Shown piece by piece: positions 1-7,181 of a DNA stretch of 16,947 bases. Location of the stretch: positions 1 to 16,947 of the forward strand of contig JBNJFK010000025.1 of NCBI GenBank assembly GCA_051746765.1, written 5' to 3'. Origin of the DNA: JBBEBE01 sp051746765. GTDB taxonomy: Bacteria; Bacteroidota; Rhodothermia; Balneolales; Balneolaceae. The stretch's first letter is position 1. Each line of letters starts with the position of its first letter. Below the pieces are notes generated by a model, which had not been told where the DNA came from, searched no databases, and saw only the letters and a program-made list of their open reading frames with translations. A program made the position numbers and the translations under genes.

Positions 1-1
1 A

Positions 2-52
2 AAAGCAGAAGAATCGATAAGAGAAGGGCTGCAGTTCGCAACAGGTCTGTAA
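2..52 (+). CDS. C-terminal end of a probable Gfo/Idh/MocA oxidoreductase (partial)
   Basis: An open frame enters from the left edge and stops with TAA at 50-52, giving the 16-residue tail KAEESIREGLQFATGL. This resembles the typical end of Gfo/Idh/MocA dehydrogenases, where a final helix with an 'A.ESIR.G' pattern closes the protein. The complete gene downstream ends in the same way (AADESFRTGQVVEL). The inference is that two related oxidoreductase genes lie in tandem. The call rests on only 16 residues. A second frame is also open from position 1 to 126, but it gives an unrecognisable basic peptide. Confidence 0.45.
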   Translation, partial: KAEESIREGLQFATGL

Positions 53-218
53 ATCTCATGGGTCGGCAAGTCAACGTTGGGTGTACAATTCCGAACGATA
101 ATGTAGAGCAAGTGCCGGGCAGTTGAAAGCCTACGGAACAGGCAAATGGCACGAAATGCCGGACAGGTTCGTTGGACTCTCACAACCCTTTCGGGCCGAA
201 CCGTTGAGGCCGGCCGGT

Positions 219-247
219 TTGGTTCTTAGAGGGGCAGATCCTATCAT
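219..247 (+). promoter_or_regulatory. Weak sigma70-like promoter candidate
   Basis: TTGGTT at 219-224 and TATCAT at 242-247 are separated by 17 bases, upstream of the oxidoreductase start at 326. The -10 matches 5 of 6 bases, the -35 only 3 of 6. It lies in a 273-base gap (53-325) where no gene or terminator is visible. The gap also contains short GC-rich palindromic stretches (205-217) of unknown meaning. The evidence is thin, and this phylum often uses a different promoter consensus. Confidence 0.2.
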
Positions 248-325
248 TGGGTGTTGCGCCAGAGACGATCAAACGCCGGCTCAATGCGCAAAAGAAGAGC
301 CAACCGGAATGAGAAGAAGGGAGTT

Positions 326-1411
326 ATGAGTAAAGAGAAATTGGATGTATTGGTGGTTGGGTGCGGGAATATGGGCGCTTCCCATGCAAAAGCCTACCAT
401 CGACTGGATAAGTTCAATATTGTCGGTCTGGTCAGTCGCGGGCCGGAGAGCCGGGAGAAACTGAACAAGGAGTTGGGTGGGGGGATTGCCCTCTACGGGG
501 ACTTCTATGAAGCACTGAATGAGACGTCTCCCGATGCGGTCTCCATTAGTACCTACCCGACGACGCATGCGGAGTATACCCTCGCCTCCCTGGAGGCGGG
601 AGCACACGTATTTGTCGAGAAACCGATCTCGGAGACGGTAGAAGAGGCCGAGAAGATTGCAGCCACTGCCAAAAAGATGGACAAAAAGGTGGTCGTTGGA
701 TACATCCTGCGTCATCATCCGGGCTGGAAGATTTTTGTCGATCGGGCTCAAACGCTCGGTTCGCCTCTGGTGATGCGAATGAATCTGAACCAGCAGAGTA
801 CCGGTGACGACTGGCGGGTTCACAAGAGTATCATGGAAGCAATGTCTCCGATCGTAGATTGCGGTGTACACTACGTCGACATGATGTGTCAAATGACCGG
901 TTCCCGACCGAAACATGTACATGCCATTGGCGCACGACTGGCCGACGGACTCAAACCGGGAATGTACAACTACGGTCAGCTGCAGGTGGTATTTGATGAT
1001 GGATCGGTCGGCTGGTACGAGTCTGGCTGGGGGCCGATGATGAGTGAACAGGCGTATGTGATCAAGGATGTGATTGGCCCGAAGGGGAGCATCAGCATTC
1101 TGAAAGAGGGTCTGGACAGTCAGCCCCGGGGTGCGTCGGCCGATGTAGAAGATCATGTAACCGTCGAACGACTTCGGTATCACCCGGCCGATGTGGATGC
1201 AGACGAAATGTTGACGAAAGAAGACGAGATCATCGAGGCACCCAAGGAGGCAGACCATGATGAACTCTGCTTTTATGAGCAGGAGTACTTTCTGAAGGCG
1301 ATCCAGGAGGATCTGGATCTGACGGACCATCTCAACGATGTTGTCAACACGTTGAAGATAGTCCTCGCGGCTGACGAGTCCTTCCGGACCGGACAGGTCG
1401 TCGAGCTCTGA
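326..1411 (+). CDS. Gfo/Idh/MocA family NAD(P)-dependent oxidoreductase
   Basis: This encodes a 361-residue dehydrogenase of the Gfo/Idh/MocA family, which typically oxidises or reduces sugars, sugar acids or inositols with NAD(P). The N-terminal Rossmann fold shows the nucleotide-binding motif GCGNMG near residue 11, after a hydrophobic strand. The family EKP motif (VEKPISE) follows at about residue 100. The DCGVHYVDMM segment holds the conserved GxHxxD catalytic/substrate motif. Length is normal for the family. The frame is open back to 251, but ATG 326 is preferred because AAGGGAG sits at 317-323 and the protein then starts just before the Rossmann strand. This is the clearest Shine-Dalgarno sequence in the window. 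A hairpin terminator follows 31 bases after the stop. The substrate cannot be deduced. Confidence 0.93.
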   Translation: MSKEKLDVLVVGCGNMGASHAKAYHRLDKFNIVGLVSRGPESREKLNKELGGGIALYGDFYEALNETSPDAVSISTYPTTHAEYTLASLEAGAHVFVEKPISETVEEAEKIAATAKKMDKKVVVGYILRHHPGWKIFVDRAQTLGSPLVMRMNLNQQSTGDDWRVHKSIMEAMSPIVDCGVHYVDMMCQMTGSRPKHVHAIGARLADGLKPGMYNYGQLQVVFDDGSVGWYESGWGPMMSEQAYVIKDVIGPKGSISILKEGLDSQPRGASADVEDHVTVERLRYHPADVDADEMLTKEDEIIEAPKEADHDELCFYEQEYFLKAIQEDLDLTDHLNDVVNTLKIVLAADESFRTGQVVEL

Positions 1412-1442
1412 CGACCGGAGTGAACTTTAATCGGTGCAGATG

Positions 1443-1470
1443 AAAAAGCCCGGGTGACCGGGCTTTTTTT
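1443..1470. terminator. Bidirectional intrinsic terminator between convergent genes
   Basis: A perfect stem pairs AAAAAGCCCGG (1443-1453) with CCGGGCTTTTT (1458-1468) around a GTGA loop, and the T run continues to 1470. On the opposite strand the same hairpin is followed by five Ts. It lies between the stop of the oxidoreductase gene (1411) and the stop of the CCA enzyme gene (1508), so it probably ends both transcripts. Confidence 0.9.
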
Positions 1471-1507
1471 ATTGTCCGTAATCGGTACAGATCCCCTGGG
1501 AGGTGTG

Positions 1508-2917
1508 TCAAGAGAGGAACTTTTTCCCGACTTTTTTCATATAGTCGATTGCAGCGTCCCGCTCGTTGTGAATAATGCCGTCAAAGATCGCCTCCTTTAC
1601 AGCATTCTTAATGCGGCCGATCACGGGTCCTTCCGAGACGCCGAGTTCGTTCATAATATCCTCTCCGGATACCGGATTTTTCCAGTTACGAATCCGATCC
1701 TTCTTCTCAACTTCCCGAATCCGTTTCTCTACCCTGTCGAAGTTGCGTAGATAGATGCGGACTTTGCGTTCATTCTTGCTCGTGATGTCGGCGCGGCAGA
1801 GTGTCATCAAATCTTCAATTTCGTCACCGGCTTCATAGATCAATCGGCGGATAGCGCTGTCGGTGACCTCCTCGGAGACAAGCGCGATTGGCCGCAAATG
1901 GAGACGAACCAGTTTCTGTACGCGTTTCATCCTCTCATCCAGAGGGAGGCTTAATCGACGAAAGATCTTGGGCACCCATTTGGCTCCTACCGCGTCGTGG
2001 CCGTGAAATGTCCATCCCGCTTCGTTTGAAAAGCGTTTGGTGGGGGGTTTGGCAATATCGTGAAGGATGGCAGCCCAGCGGAGCCAGAGGTCGTCCGATG
2101 ATCGTGCGACATTGTCCAGAACCTCGAGCGTGTGCCAAAAGTTGTCTTTGTGCCGAACTCCGTTGACTTCTTCGACCCCCTGAAGTCGGACCATTTCCGG
2201 CAGAAACTGTTCCAACAAACCGGAGGCAAGCAGATGTCCGAAACCGATGGATGGAATCGGAGACAAGATAATCTTGTTCAGCTCTTCGGCGACCCGTTCT
2301 TGAGAAATGATGGAGAGGCGGTGGGCCATTGTCTGAATACCGTTCCAGGTACCGGAATCAATTTCGAAGCCGAGCTGAGTCGAGAATCGGATGGCGCGCA
2401 TCATCCGGAGGGGGTCGTCACTGAAGGTCGACTCCGGATCGATCGGAGTACGAATGATTCGGTTCTGCAGATCCTGAATTCCGTGAAACGGGTCCAGAAG
2501 AAGCCCGAAGGTTTTCGGGTTCAATGACCAGCTGAGAGCATTGATGGTCAGATCACGGCGCAGCTGATCCTCTTCGAGAGTGCCGTCTTCGACGATCGGT
2601 TTTCGAGAATCGGACCGGTAACTCTCCTTCCGTGCGCCGACAAACTCCAGATCGATCTTCCTGTATCTTACGTGGGCTGTCCCGAACTGCTTGAAAATAG
2701 AGAGCTTCGTTCCGGACAGCTGGCGGGCGACTTCGCGAGCCAGAGCGAGACCGGAGCCCAGGGTGACTATGTCGATATCCGGCTCATTGTGATCGAGACG
2801 ATTTAGAAAGTAATCGCGAACATAGCCTCCAACGACATAAGCCTCTTGGCCCAGAGATGCGGCAATTTCGCCGATCCGCTTCAACAGGGTGAGGTGTTCT
2901 TCCGGTAACTCTTTCAA
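1508..2917 (-). CDS. cca: CCA tRNA nucleotidyltransferase with HD domain
   Basis: This enzyme adds or repairs the 3' CCA end of tRNAs using CTP and ATP. The 469-residue protein has the class II nucleotidyltransferase head: GGYVRD (30-35), the metal-binding DID (47-49), RRDLTINAL (120-128) for nucleotide selection, and DPLRMMRAIRF (168-178). A C-terminal HD phosphohydrolase-type domain follows, with H256, H262 and the HD pair at 286-287 (AAILHDIAKP). The architecture and length fit CCA enzymes of Bacteroidota and relatives. The start is TTG at 2917, with no in-frame ATG nearby and no Shine-Dalgarno sequence, so the exact start is uncertain by a few codons. It lies 19 bases after the stop of the sugar nucleotidyltransferase gene on the same strand, suggesting co-transcription. 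Confidence 0.95.
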   Translation of the reverse strand: MKELPEEHLTLLKRIGEIAASLGQEAYVVGGYVRDYFLNRLDHNEPDIDIVTLGSGLALAREVARQLSGTKLSIFKQFGTAHVRYRKIDLEFVGARKESYRSDSRKPIVEDGTLEEDQLRRDLTINALSWSLNPKTFGLLLDPFHGIQDLQNRIIRTPIDPESTFSDDPLRMMRAIRFSTQLGFEIDSGTWNGIQTMAHRLSIISQERVAEELNKIILSPIPSIGFGHLLASGLLEQFLPEMVRLQGVEEVNGVRHKDNFWHTLEVLDNVARSSDDLWLRWAAILHDIAKPPTKRFSNEAGWTFHGHDAVGAKWVPKIFRRLSLPLDERMKRVQKLVRLHLRPIALVSEEVTDSAIRRLIYEAGDEIEDLMTLCRADITSKNERKVRIYLRNFDRVEKRIREVEKKDRIRNWKNPVSGEDIMNELGVSEGPVIGRIKNAVKEAIFDGIIHNERDAAIDYMKKVGKKFLS

Positions 2918-2936
2918 GGGATCGTTCGGGTTGGGG

Positions 2937-3944
2937 TCAATCGGACTGTTTTACGCTGGAGTGATCTCCCAGGTGGATGGATCCATTCACACCGGAGACG
3001 ACGGTGTGCTGGCCTACGGTCGAATGCTCGAGTGTCGAATTTGAAATTACGGCATGGTCGTGGATGAGACTCTCGCGAATCGTCGAGTTCTTCAACGTGA
3101 CACCGGGACCGATCGAAACGGCAGGTCCGATTTCACACGCTTCGATCGAGACATTTTCTGCAATATAAACCGGGGGATGGATCGTTGAATCGGGAAATCG
3201 GCCGACGTCGACCGACGGATTCTCTTTGGCCAAAATCTCACCGGAAGTTTCGAGCCAGGCGTCGATGGTTCCACAGTCGAGCCACTCATCCACGGTCGCC
3301 GTTCGGAAGGTCTTTCCCTCTTTCAACAGGGCATCCAGGGCGTCTGTGAGCTGGTATTCGCCTCCGTGTCCGGTGATGTTTCGGTCGATCAACCGGGCAA
3401 TTTGGTCTCTCAGCTGAGAAGCCTCGCGGAAGTAATAGACGCCGATGATTGCCAGATTGGAGATCGGTTTTGACGGTTTCTCCACAAAATCGGTGATCGT
3501 CTCGCCCTCGTGAACAGCAACACCGAACCGGGAAGGGTCTTTCACCTCCTTGAGCCAGACAATGCTGTCGGCTCCATCCAGCTCTACCTTGGTCTTGCGG
3601 TCGAACAGCGTGTCTGCAAAGACAATGATCGCCTCTCCCTGCAGATCGTCACGTGCACTGTAGACGGCGTGAGCGGTACCGAGTGCTTTTTGTTGTACCC
3701 GGAAGGTCGCAGTTGCTCCCTGTCGTTGACTCATCTCGGTCAACCGGTCCCGGATGTCACTTCCGAAGTCGGGGCCCAGGATGTAGACAATTTCGTCGAT
3801 TTTCCGATCGATCGTTCGGCCGAACGTCTGAACGATCCGTTCGACGATCATGGTGCCGGCGACTGGAAGGAGCGGCTTCGGAGTGGTGTGGGAGTGCGGA
3901 CGAACGCGAGTACCGCGTCCGGCCATTGGAATGATCAACTTCAT
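2937..3944 (-). CDS. Sugar-1-phosphate nucleotidyltransferase with left-handed beta-helix tail
   Basis: This protein activates a sugar-1-phosphate with an NTP to give an NDP-sugar, the entry step for glycan, LPS or cell-wall precursor synthesis. It has 335 residues. The N-terminal nucleotidyltransferase domain carries the signature GRGTRVRP (9-16), then PKPLLPV (22-28) with the catalytic-type lysine. A metal-site-like aspartate sits in FADTLF (D111), and EYQLTDAL (196-203) and WLDCGTIDAW (221-230) are typical of glucose-1-phosphate thymidylyl- and uridylyltransferases. From about residue 255 the sequence turns into hexapeptide-like turns (IAENVSIEAC, IGPGVTL, STIRESLI), predicting a left-handed beta-helix. 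ATG 3944 is preferred over an upstream frame extension to 4013 because the domain begins directly with MKLIIPMAG. Nucleotide and sugar specificity cannot be read from the sequence. It heads a minus-strand unit with cca. Confidence 0.88.
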   Translation of the reverse strand: MKLIIPMAGRGTRVRPHSHTTPKPLLPVAGTMIVERIVQTFGRTIDRKIDEIVYILGPDFGSDIRDRLTEMSQRQGATATFRVQQKALGTAHAVYSARDDLQGEAIIVFADTLFDRKTKVELDGADSIVWLKEVKDPSRFGVAVHEGETITDFVEKPSKPISNLAIIGVYYFREASQLRDQIARLIDRNITGHGGEYQLTDALDALLKEGKTFRTATVDEWLDCGTIDAWLETSGEILAKENPSVDVGRFPDSTIHPPVYIAENVSIEACEIGPAVSIGPGVTLKNSTIRESLIHDHAVISNSTLEHSTVGQHTVVSGVNGSIHLGDHSSVKQSD

Positions 3945-3975
3945 GAGATCGGTGTCAACAAGGGTTGTAAGTATT

Positions 3976-4101
3976 CGGTCTGAACGTCGTGGAGCCACAA
4001 CAGCTGGCTGCAATGGATCGACGGTGCAGAGTGATGGATCTTTTCCATATTTTGACCCGGCCCGGAGTCCGTTCAGACCGGCCCCAAATATAAACGTTCA
4101 G
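3976..4101. repeat. 11-bp inverted repeat plus third half-copy in a divergent control region
   Basis: CGGTCTGAACG at 3976-3986 is the exact reverse complement of CGTTCAGACCG at 4070-4080, with 83 bases between the arms. A shorter direct copy of the second arm, CGTTCAG, occurs at 4095-4101, 25 bases further on. All three lie between two divergent genes (starts at 3944 and 4131) and flank the TATATTTG element. They could be operator half-sites, or a long-range stem in the 5' leader of the minus-strand transcript. Confidence 0.5.
4085..4092 (-). promoter_or_regulatory. Bacteroidota-type -7 promoter element (TAnnTTTG)
   Basis: Read on the minus strand, 4092 to 4085 is TATATTTG, a perfect match to the TAnnTTTG element described for the Bacteroidota primary sigma factor. 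A TTGG candidate for the -33 element lies about 23 bases upstream (4116-4119), slightly further than the usual spacing. It would drive the sugar nucleotidyltransferase and cca genes, leaving a leader of roughly 135 bases before ATG 3944. Confidence 0.4.
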
Positions 4102-4130
4102 GGAGAGATTATCGACCAATCCTCCTGTCA

Positions 4131-5846
4131 ATGCCAATTGGAGTTCTCTTGACACTTTACGACTGGTTTGTCACGCTGACGGCACTGTTATCGATGGGTG
4201 TCCTGCTGCGTTCCACTTCGCGGCGGGCACTCTATTTTTTACAGATGATGCAACAGAACGGATACAAGTGGCGGGAGTTTTTCCGGTGGGTCATGGATCA
4301 CTTTTACTCCCGGGTCATCCGACCCGAACACACGCTGCTTCTGGTTGTTGCAGTTTCACTTCTGTTTTATCTTTCACAGAGATTGACCCCTACGGCTTCC
4401 CTTCTGATTCTGAGCGTCTACACGCTCTTCTGGTTTCTGAATCCTCCCGGGAGCGGGTCTCCTACAGAGGGAAAAAAGCCACTGGTATTTACAGCCAGAG
4501 CGAAACGTCTGGCCATCCTGTTCGGCCTGCTGGTTTTCTTCTCACTCTACATGACGCTCGATCTGGTTTGGCAAGTATCGGGAATTCAGAGCGGCTCACT
4601 GGATGTACCGGCCTACCGACTCCTTCTTCCGATTCGGCCCGAACTACTCTGGATGGGTCTCTTGCTGGTCGATATGACGTTGCCGTTTGCCCTGATTATG
4701 GCGGGGTGGTGTACACTCCCGGTCGAGCGCTGGATCCAGAATGGATTCAAACGACAAGCCAAAAAGAAGCTCGCGACTCTTTCGAATGTCACTGTGATTG
4801 GAATTACCGGGAGCTACGGAAAGACCAGTACCAAATTCATGCTGCGCGATCTTCTCTCCGAGAGGTACCGTGTCTGTGCTACGCCGGGCAGTTACAATAC
4901 ACCCATGGGAATCTGTAAGGTGATCAATCAGGATCTTGAAGCGCATCATCAGGTGTTGATTCTTGAGATGGGTGCACGTTACGGAGGAGATATTGGCGAG
5001 TTGTGTGATATTGCACAACCACAGATTTCTGTGGTCACCAACGTCGGAATGGCACATCTGGAGACATTTGGTTCGCAAGACGCCATTGCACGGGAAAAGT
5101 CGATGTTGGTTCAACGGGTTCGACCCGGTGGCCTGGTCGTATTGAACGGTGAAGATGAGCGAGTGGCTGCGATGGCCTCGCTGGCCGGGCACGCCCGTGT
5201 CATACGGACCGGGGAGTCGAACGGGAGGGTGTGGGCGGGAGAGCCGGTGTACGGTTCGGACGGGATGTCATTCACCCTCTTCCGGAGGAACGAGGAAGGG
5301 GAGATCGAATCTGCCGATGTGGAGATGAAACTTCTGGGAGAGCACAATGTAGAGAACTTTCTATTGGCGGCCGCTGTCGCCCTCTCTGAAGGAATACGCC
5401 TGGAGACGATCGCGGTATCGGCTCGCCGGATCGAACCTGTCGAACATCGGCTTGAGCTGAAAAAACAGGGGGATGTGACGATCATAGACGATGCATTCAA
5501 CTCCAATCCGGACGGTGCCCGGGAAGCGATCCGGGTTCTCTCTTCGTTCCGAACCGGCCGTCGAATTCTGGTGACTCCCGGAATGGTCGAGCTGGGCGAC
5601 GCTCAGGAAGAGGAGCATCGCAGTCTGGGCCGTATGATTGGAGAGACCCCCCTGGAGAAAGTCTATCTGATTGGAAAACGTCAAACGGCATCCATTCTGG
5701 AGGGAATTCGCGAGACGGGATCGGATCTGCCGGTCGAGGTCGTGGGATCCCTTTCGGAAGCGAACAGTAAAATTCGGAGCGATCTGCAGGCAGGAGATGT
5801 CATTCTCTATGAGAACGATCTGCCTGACAGTTACGATGAAGAATGA
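4131..5846 (+). CDS. Membrane-anchored MurF-like Mur ligase
   Basis: This is a 571-residue ATP-dependent amide ligase of the Mur family, most like MurF, which joins D-Ala-D-Ala to UDP-MurNAc-tripeptide. Residues 1-195 are not the usual UDP-binding domain. They contain about five hydrophobic segments (near 4-24, 68-84, 87-104, 126-146 and 172-194). The Mur central domain begins near 218 with the P-loop GSYGKTST (227-234), then LEMGA (278-282) and TNVGMAHLETFGS (303-315). The linker to the C-terminal domain holds GEHNVENFLLAA, and DDAFNSNPDGAREAI (453-467) matches the MurF signature DDAYNANP. All catalytic motifs look intact. ATG 4131 is the first start and has no clear Shine-Dalgarno sequence. 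The stop is 12 bases from the stop of the convergent permease gene. Inference: it acts at the inner membrane and may be a second MurF-type enzyme beside a normal one elsewhere. Its substrate may differ from that of MurF. Confidence 0.82.
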   Translation: MPIGVLLTLYDWFVTLTALLSMGVLLRSTSRRALYFLQMMQQNGYKWREFFRWVMDHFYSRVIRPEHTLLLVVAVSLLFYLSQRLTPTASLLILSVYTLFWFLNPPGSGSPTEGKKPLVFTARAKRLAILFGLLVFFSLYMTLDLVWQVSGIQSGSLDVPAYRLLLPIRPELLWMGLLLVDMTLPFALIMAGWCTLPVERWIQNGFKRQAKKKLATLSNVTVIGITGSYGKTSTKFMLRDLLSERYRVCATPGSYNTPMGICKVINQDLEAHHQVLILEMGARYGGDIGELCDIAQPQISVVTNVGMAHLETFGSQDAIAREKSMLVQRVRPGGLVVLNGEDERVAAMASLAGHARVIRTGESNGRVWAGEPVYGSDGMSFTLFRRNEEGEIESADVEMKLLGEHNVENFLLAAAVALSEGIRLETIAVSARRIEPVEHRLELKKQGDVTIIDDAFNSNPDGAREAIRVLSSFRTGRRILVTPGMVELGDAQEEEHRSLGRMIGETPLEKVYLIGKRQTASILEGIRETGSDLPVEVVGSLSEANSKIRSDLQAGDVILYENDLPDSYDEE

Positions 5847-5858
5847 GTGAGTGGGTCT

Positions 5859-7085
5859 CTATTCGTAGCGAACCGCTTCGGCCGGGTCGATGGCGGCTGC
5901 ACGATGTGAGGGGTACCAACTTGCGGCGAGGCAGAGAAACAGGCTCCCGCCAAGCACGATGGCGATGTCGGAGCCGTGAAGGGCCACCGGATAGGCGTCC
6001 AGGATAAAGGAGGAAGAGAGACGAATAAGGCCGAATTGATCTTGCAGAGTGACCAACAGCAATCCGAGCCCTCCTCCAAGGATCGAGCCGATGAGGCCAA
6101 TCAAGAGCCCCTGCATTCGGAAGATGCGCCCGATTTGGACAGATGTCATTCCCATGGTGCGGAGTATTCCGATATCCCGCCGTTTTTGCAGAACAAGCAT
6201 CGTGAGTGAACCGACGATGTTGAGTACGGCCACCAGGACGATAATCATCAGAATAAAGTAGGATCCCCATTTTTCCAGCTCCATGACATCATAGAGGGGC
6301 CGTTGCAGGTCGTACCATGTCTGAACCGACCACTCCGGGCCAAGCGTCTCCAGGATCCGGTTTCGAACCTGCTCGGCTTCGTCGGGTCGGGAGAGTGCAA
6401 GATCCAGTCCGTTGATTCGGTCTCGTTGCCCAAACAGTCGTTGGGCTGCTTCCAGATCCATCAGGAGTTGATCTCCGGGTGTGATCTCCTGTACAGAGTA
6501 GACGCCCCGTACCTGAAAGCGTGCTGTTCTCGGGGCAGAGAATTGTGTCAATGCACGTCTCATGCCGGAAGCGCTCAGAAGGACCAGCTCGTCTCCTTCC
6601 CGAAGCCGGTACCTTCTCTGAAGGGTTTGGGAGACGAGAATTCCGGGTCTACCATCACGAACCTCCAGATCGATGGACCCCGACACAAGGTTGGAGTCGA
6701 CGGGGTTGACCTTGAGAAAGGTCTCCTGATCGACCCCCCGTACCGCCACCACTTCACTCTCCCCTTCTCCGCGAGTGAGCATGCTCTTGCCACTCAAATA
6801 GGGCGTAACCGATTCGACGCCTTCGAGATCCCGTAGTGGATCGACAAGTTCAGAAGATCCGTGGAAGACCTGCTCGGATACGTGTTCGATCCGGATATCC
6901 GGATCCTGCGCCTGCAACATACCGTGAATGACATCGTAAAATCCGTTGAAAACCGACAGAATGGCGATCAGCAGTGCGGTCCCGACCGTGACCCCGGCGA
7001 TACTGAGCCAGGTCAACACCGAGAGCAGTGTGATCCGTTGACCCGAGAAGAGATAACGTCTTGCGATAAACGGGATCGGCTTCAT
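5859..7085 (-). CDS. LolC/LolE-type ABC transporter permease (FtsX family)
   Basis: This is an inner-membrane permease of the lipoprotein-releasing ABC system, which together with a LolD ATPase extracts mature lipoproteins for transfer to the outer membrane. It has 408 residues. One transmembrane helix at about 19-46 follows the characteristic start MKPIPFIARRYLFS and includes GVTVGTALLIAILSVFNGF. A large periplasmic MacB-like domain spans about 50-272. Three further helices lie near 276-299, 323-346 and 375-391, ending in the family tail PAEAVRYE. The cytoplasmic coupling loop KRRDIGILRTMGM is typical. ATG 7085 is chosen because homologues start at this point; the frame is open to an earlier ATG at 7142 that would add 19 residues. 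No ATPase gene is adjacent here. Whether it is LolC, LolE or a single fused-role LolCE cannot be decided. Confidence 0.9.
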   Translation of the reverse strand: MKPIPFIARRYLFSGQRITLLSVLTWLSIAGVTVGTALLIAILSVFNGFYDVIHGMLQAQDPDIRIEHVSEQVFHGSSELVDPLRDLEGVESVTPYLSGKSMLTRGEGESEVVAVRGVDQETFLKVNPVDSNLVSGSIDLEVRDGRPGILVSQTLQRRYRLREGDELVLLSASGMRRALTQFSAPRTARFQVRGVYSVQEITPGDQLLMDLEAAQRLFGQRDRINGLDLALSRPDEAEQVRNRILETLGPEWSVQTWYDLQRPLYDVMELEKWGSYFILMIIVLVAVLNIVGSLTMLVLQKRRDIGILRTMGMTSVQIGRIFRMQGLLIGLIGSILGGGLGLLLVTLQDQFGLIRLSSSFILDAYPVALHGSDIAIVLGGSLFLCLAASWYPSHRAAAIDPAEAVRYE

Positions 7086-7108
7086 AGAGAGTGGGTGACG
7101 CGAATCGA

Positions 7109-7122
7109 CTGGAGATCTCCAG
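7109..7122. promoter_or_regulatory. Perfect 14-bp palindrome between divergent genes (possible operator)
   Basis: CTGGAGATCTCCAG is a perfect dyad in the 96-base gap between the divergent permease (start 7085) and phosphosulfolactate synthase (start 7182) genes. It is followed by CTTTTTAA, so on the plus strand it also resembles a very short terminator with a GATC loop. No upstream plus-strand gene needs terminating there, so an operator reading is favoured. No convincing promoter boxes were identified around it. Confidence 0.3.
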
Positions 7123-7181
7123 CTTTTTAAAGAGGTCTTCATTTACTATCTTGGGCGGGTTCCAGAATAATCAATTCACAC

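Noticed and set aside
123..329. 68-codon open frame before the oxidoreductase gene
   Set aside because: It begins with TTG, overlaps the true start at 326 and has a Pro/Arg-rich composition unlike the neighbours; it is more likely untranslated leader.
281..1330. Long open frame antisense to the oxidoreductase gene (349 codons)
   Set aside because: It lies fully opposite a gene with clear family motifs, its translation is rich in His, Arg and Cys without any recognisable domain, and it has no plausible start signal.
4047..4057. Plus-strand TATTTTG as a TAnnTTTG element for the MurF-like gene
   Set aside because: The spacing between TA and TTTG is one base short, and no -33 element was found at the right distance.
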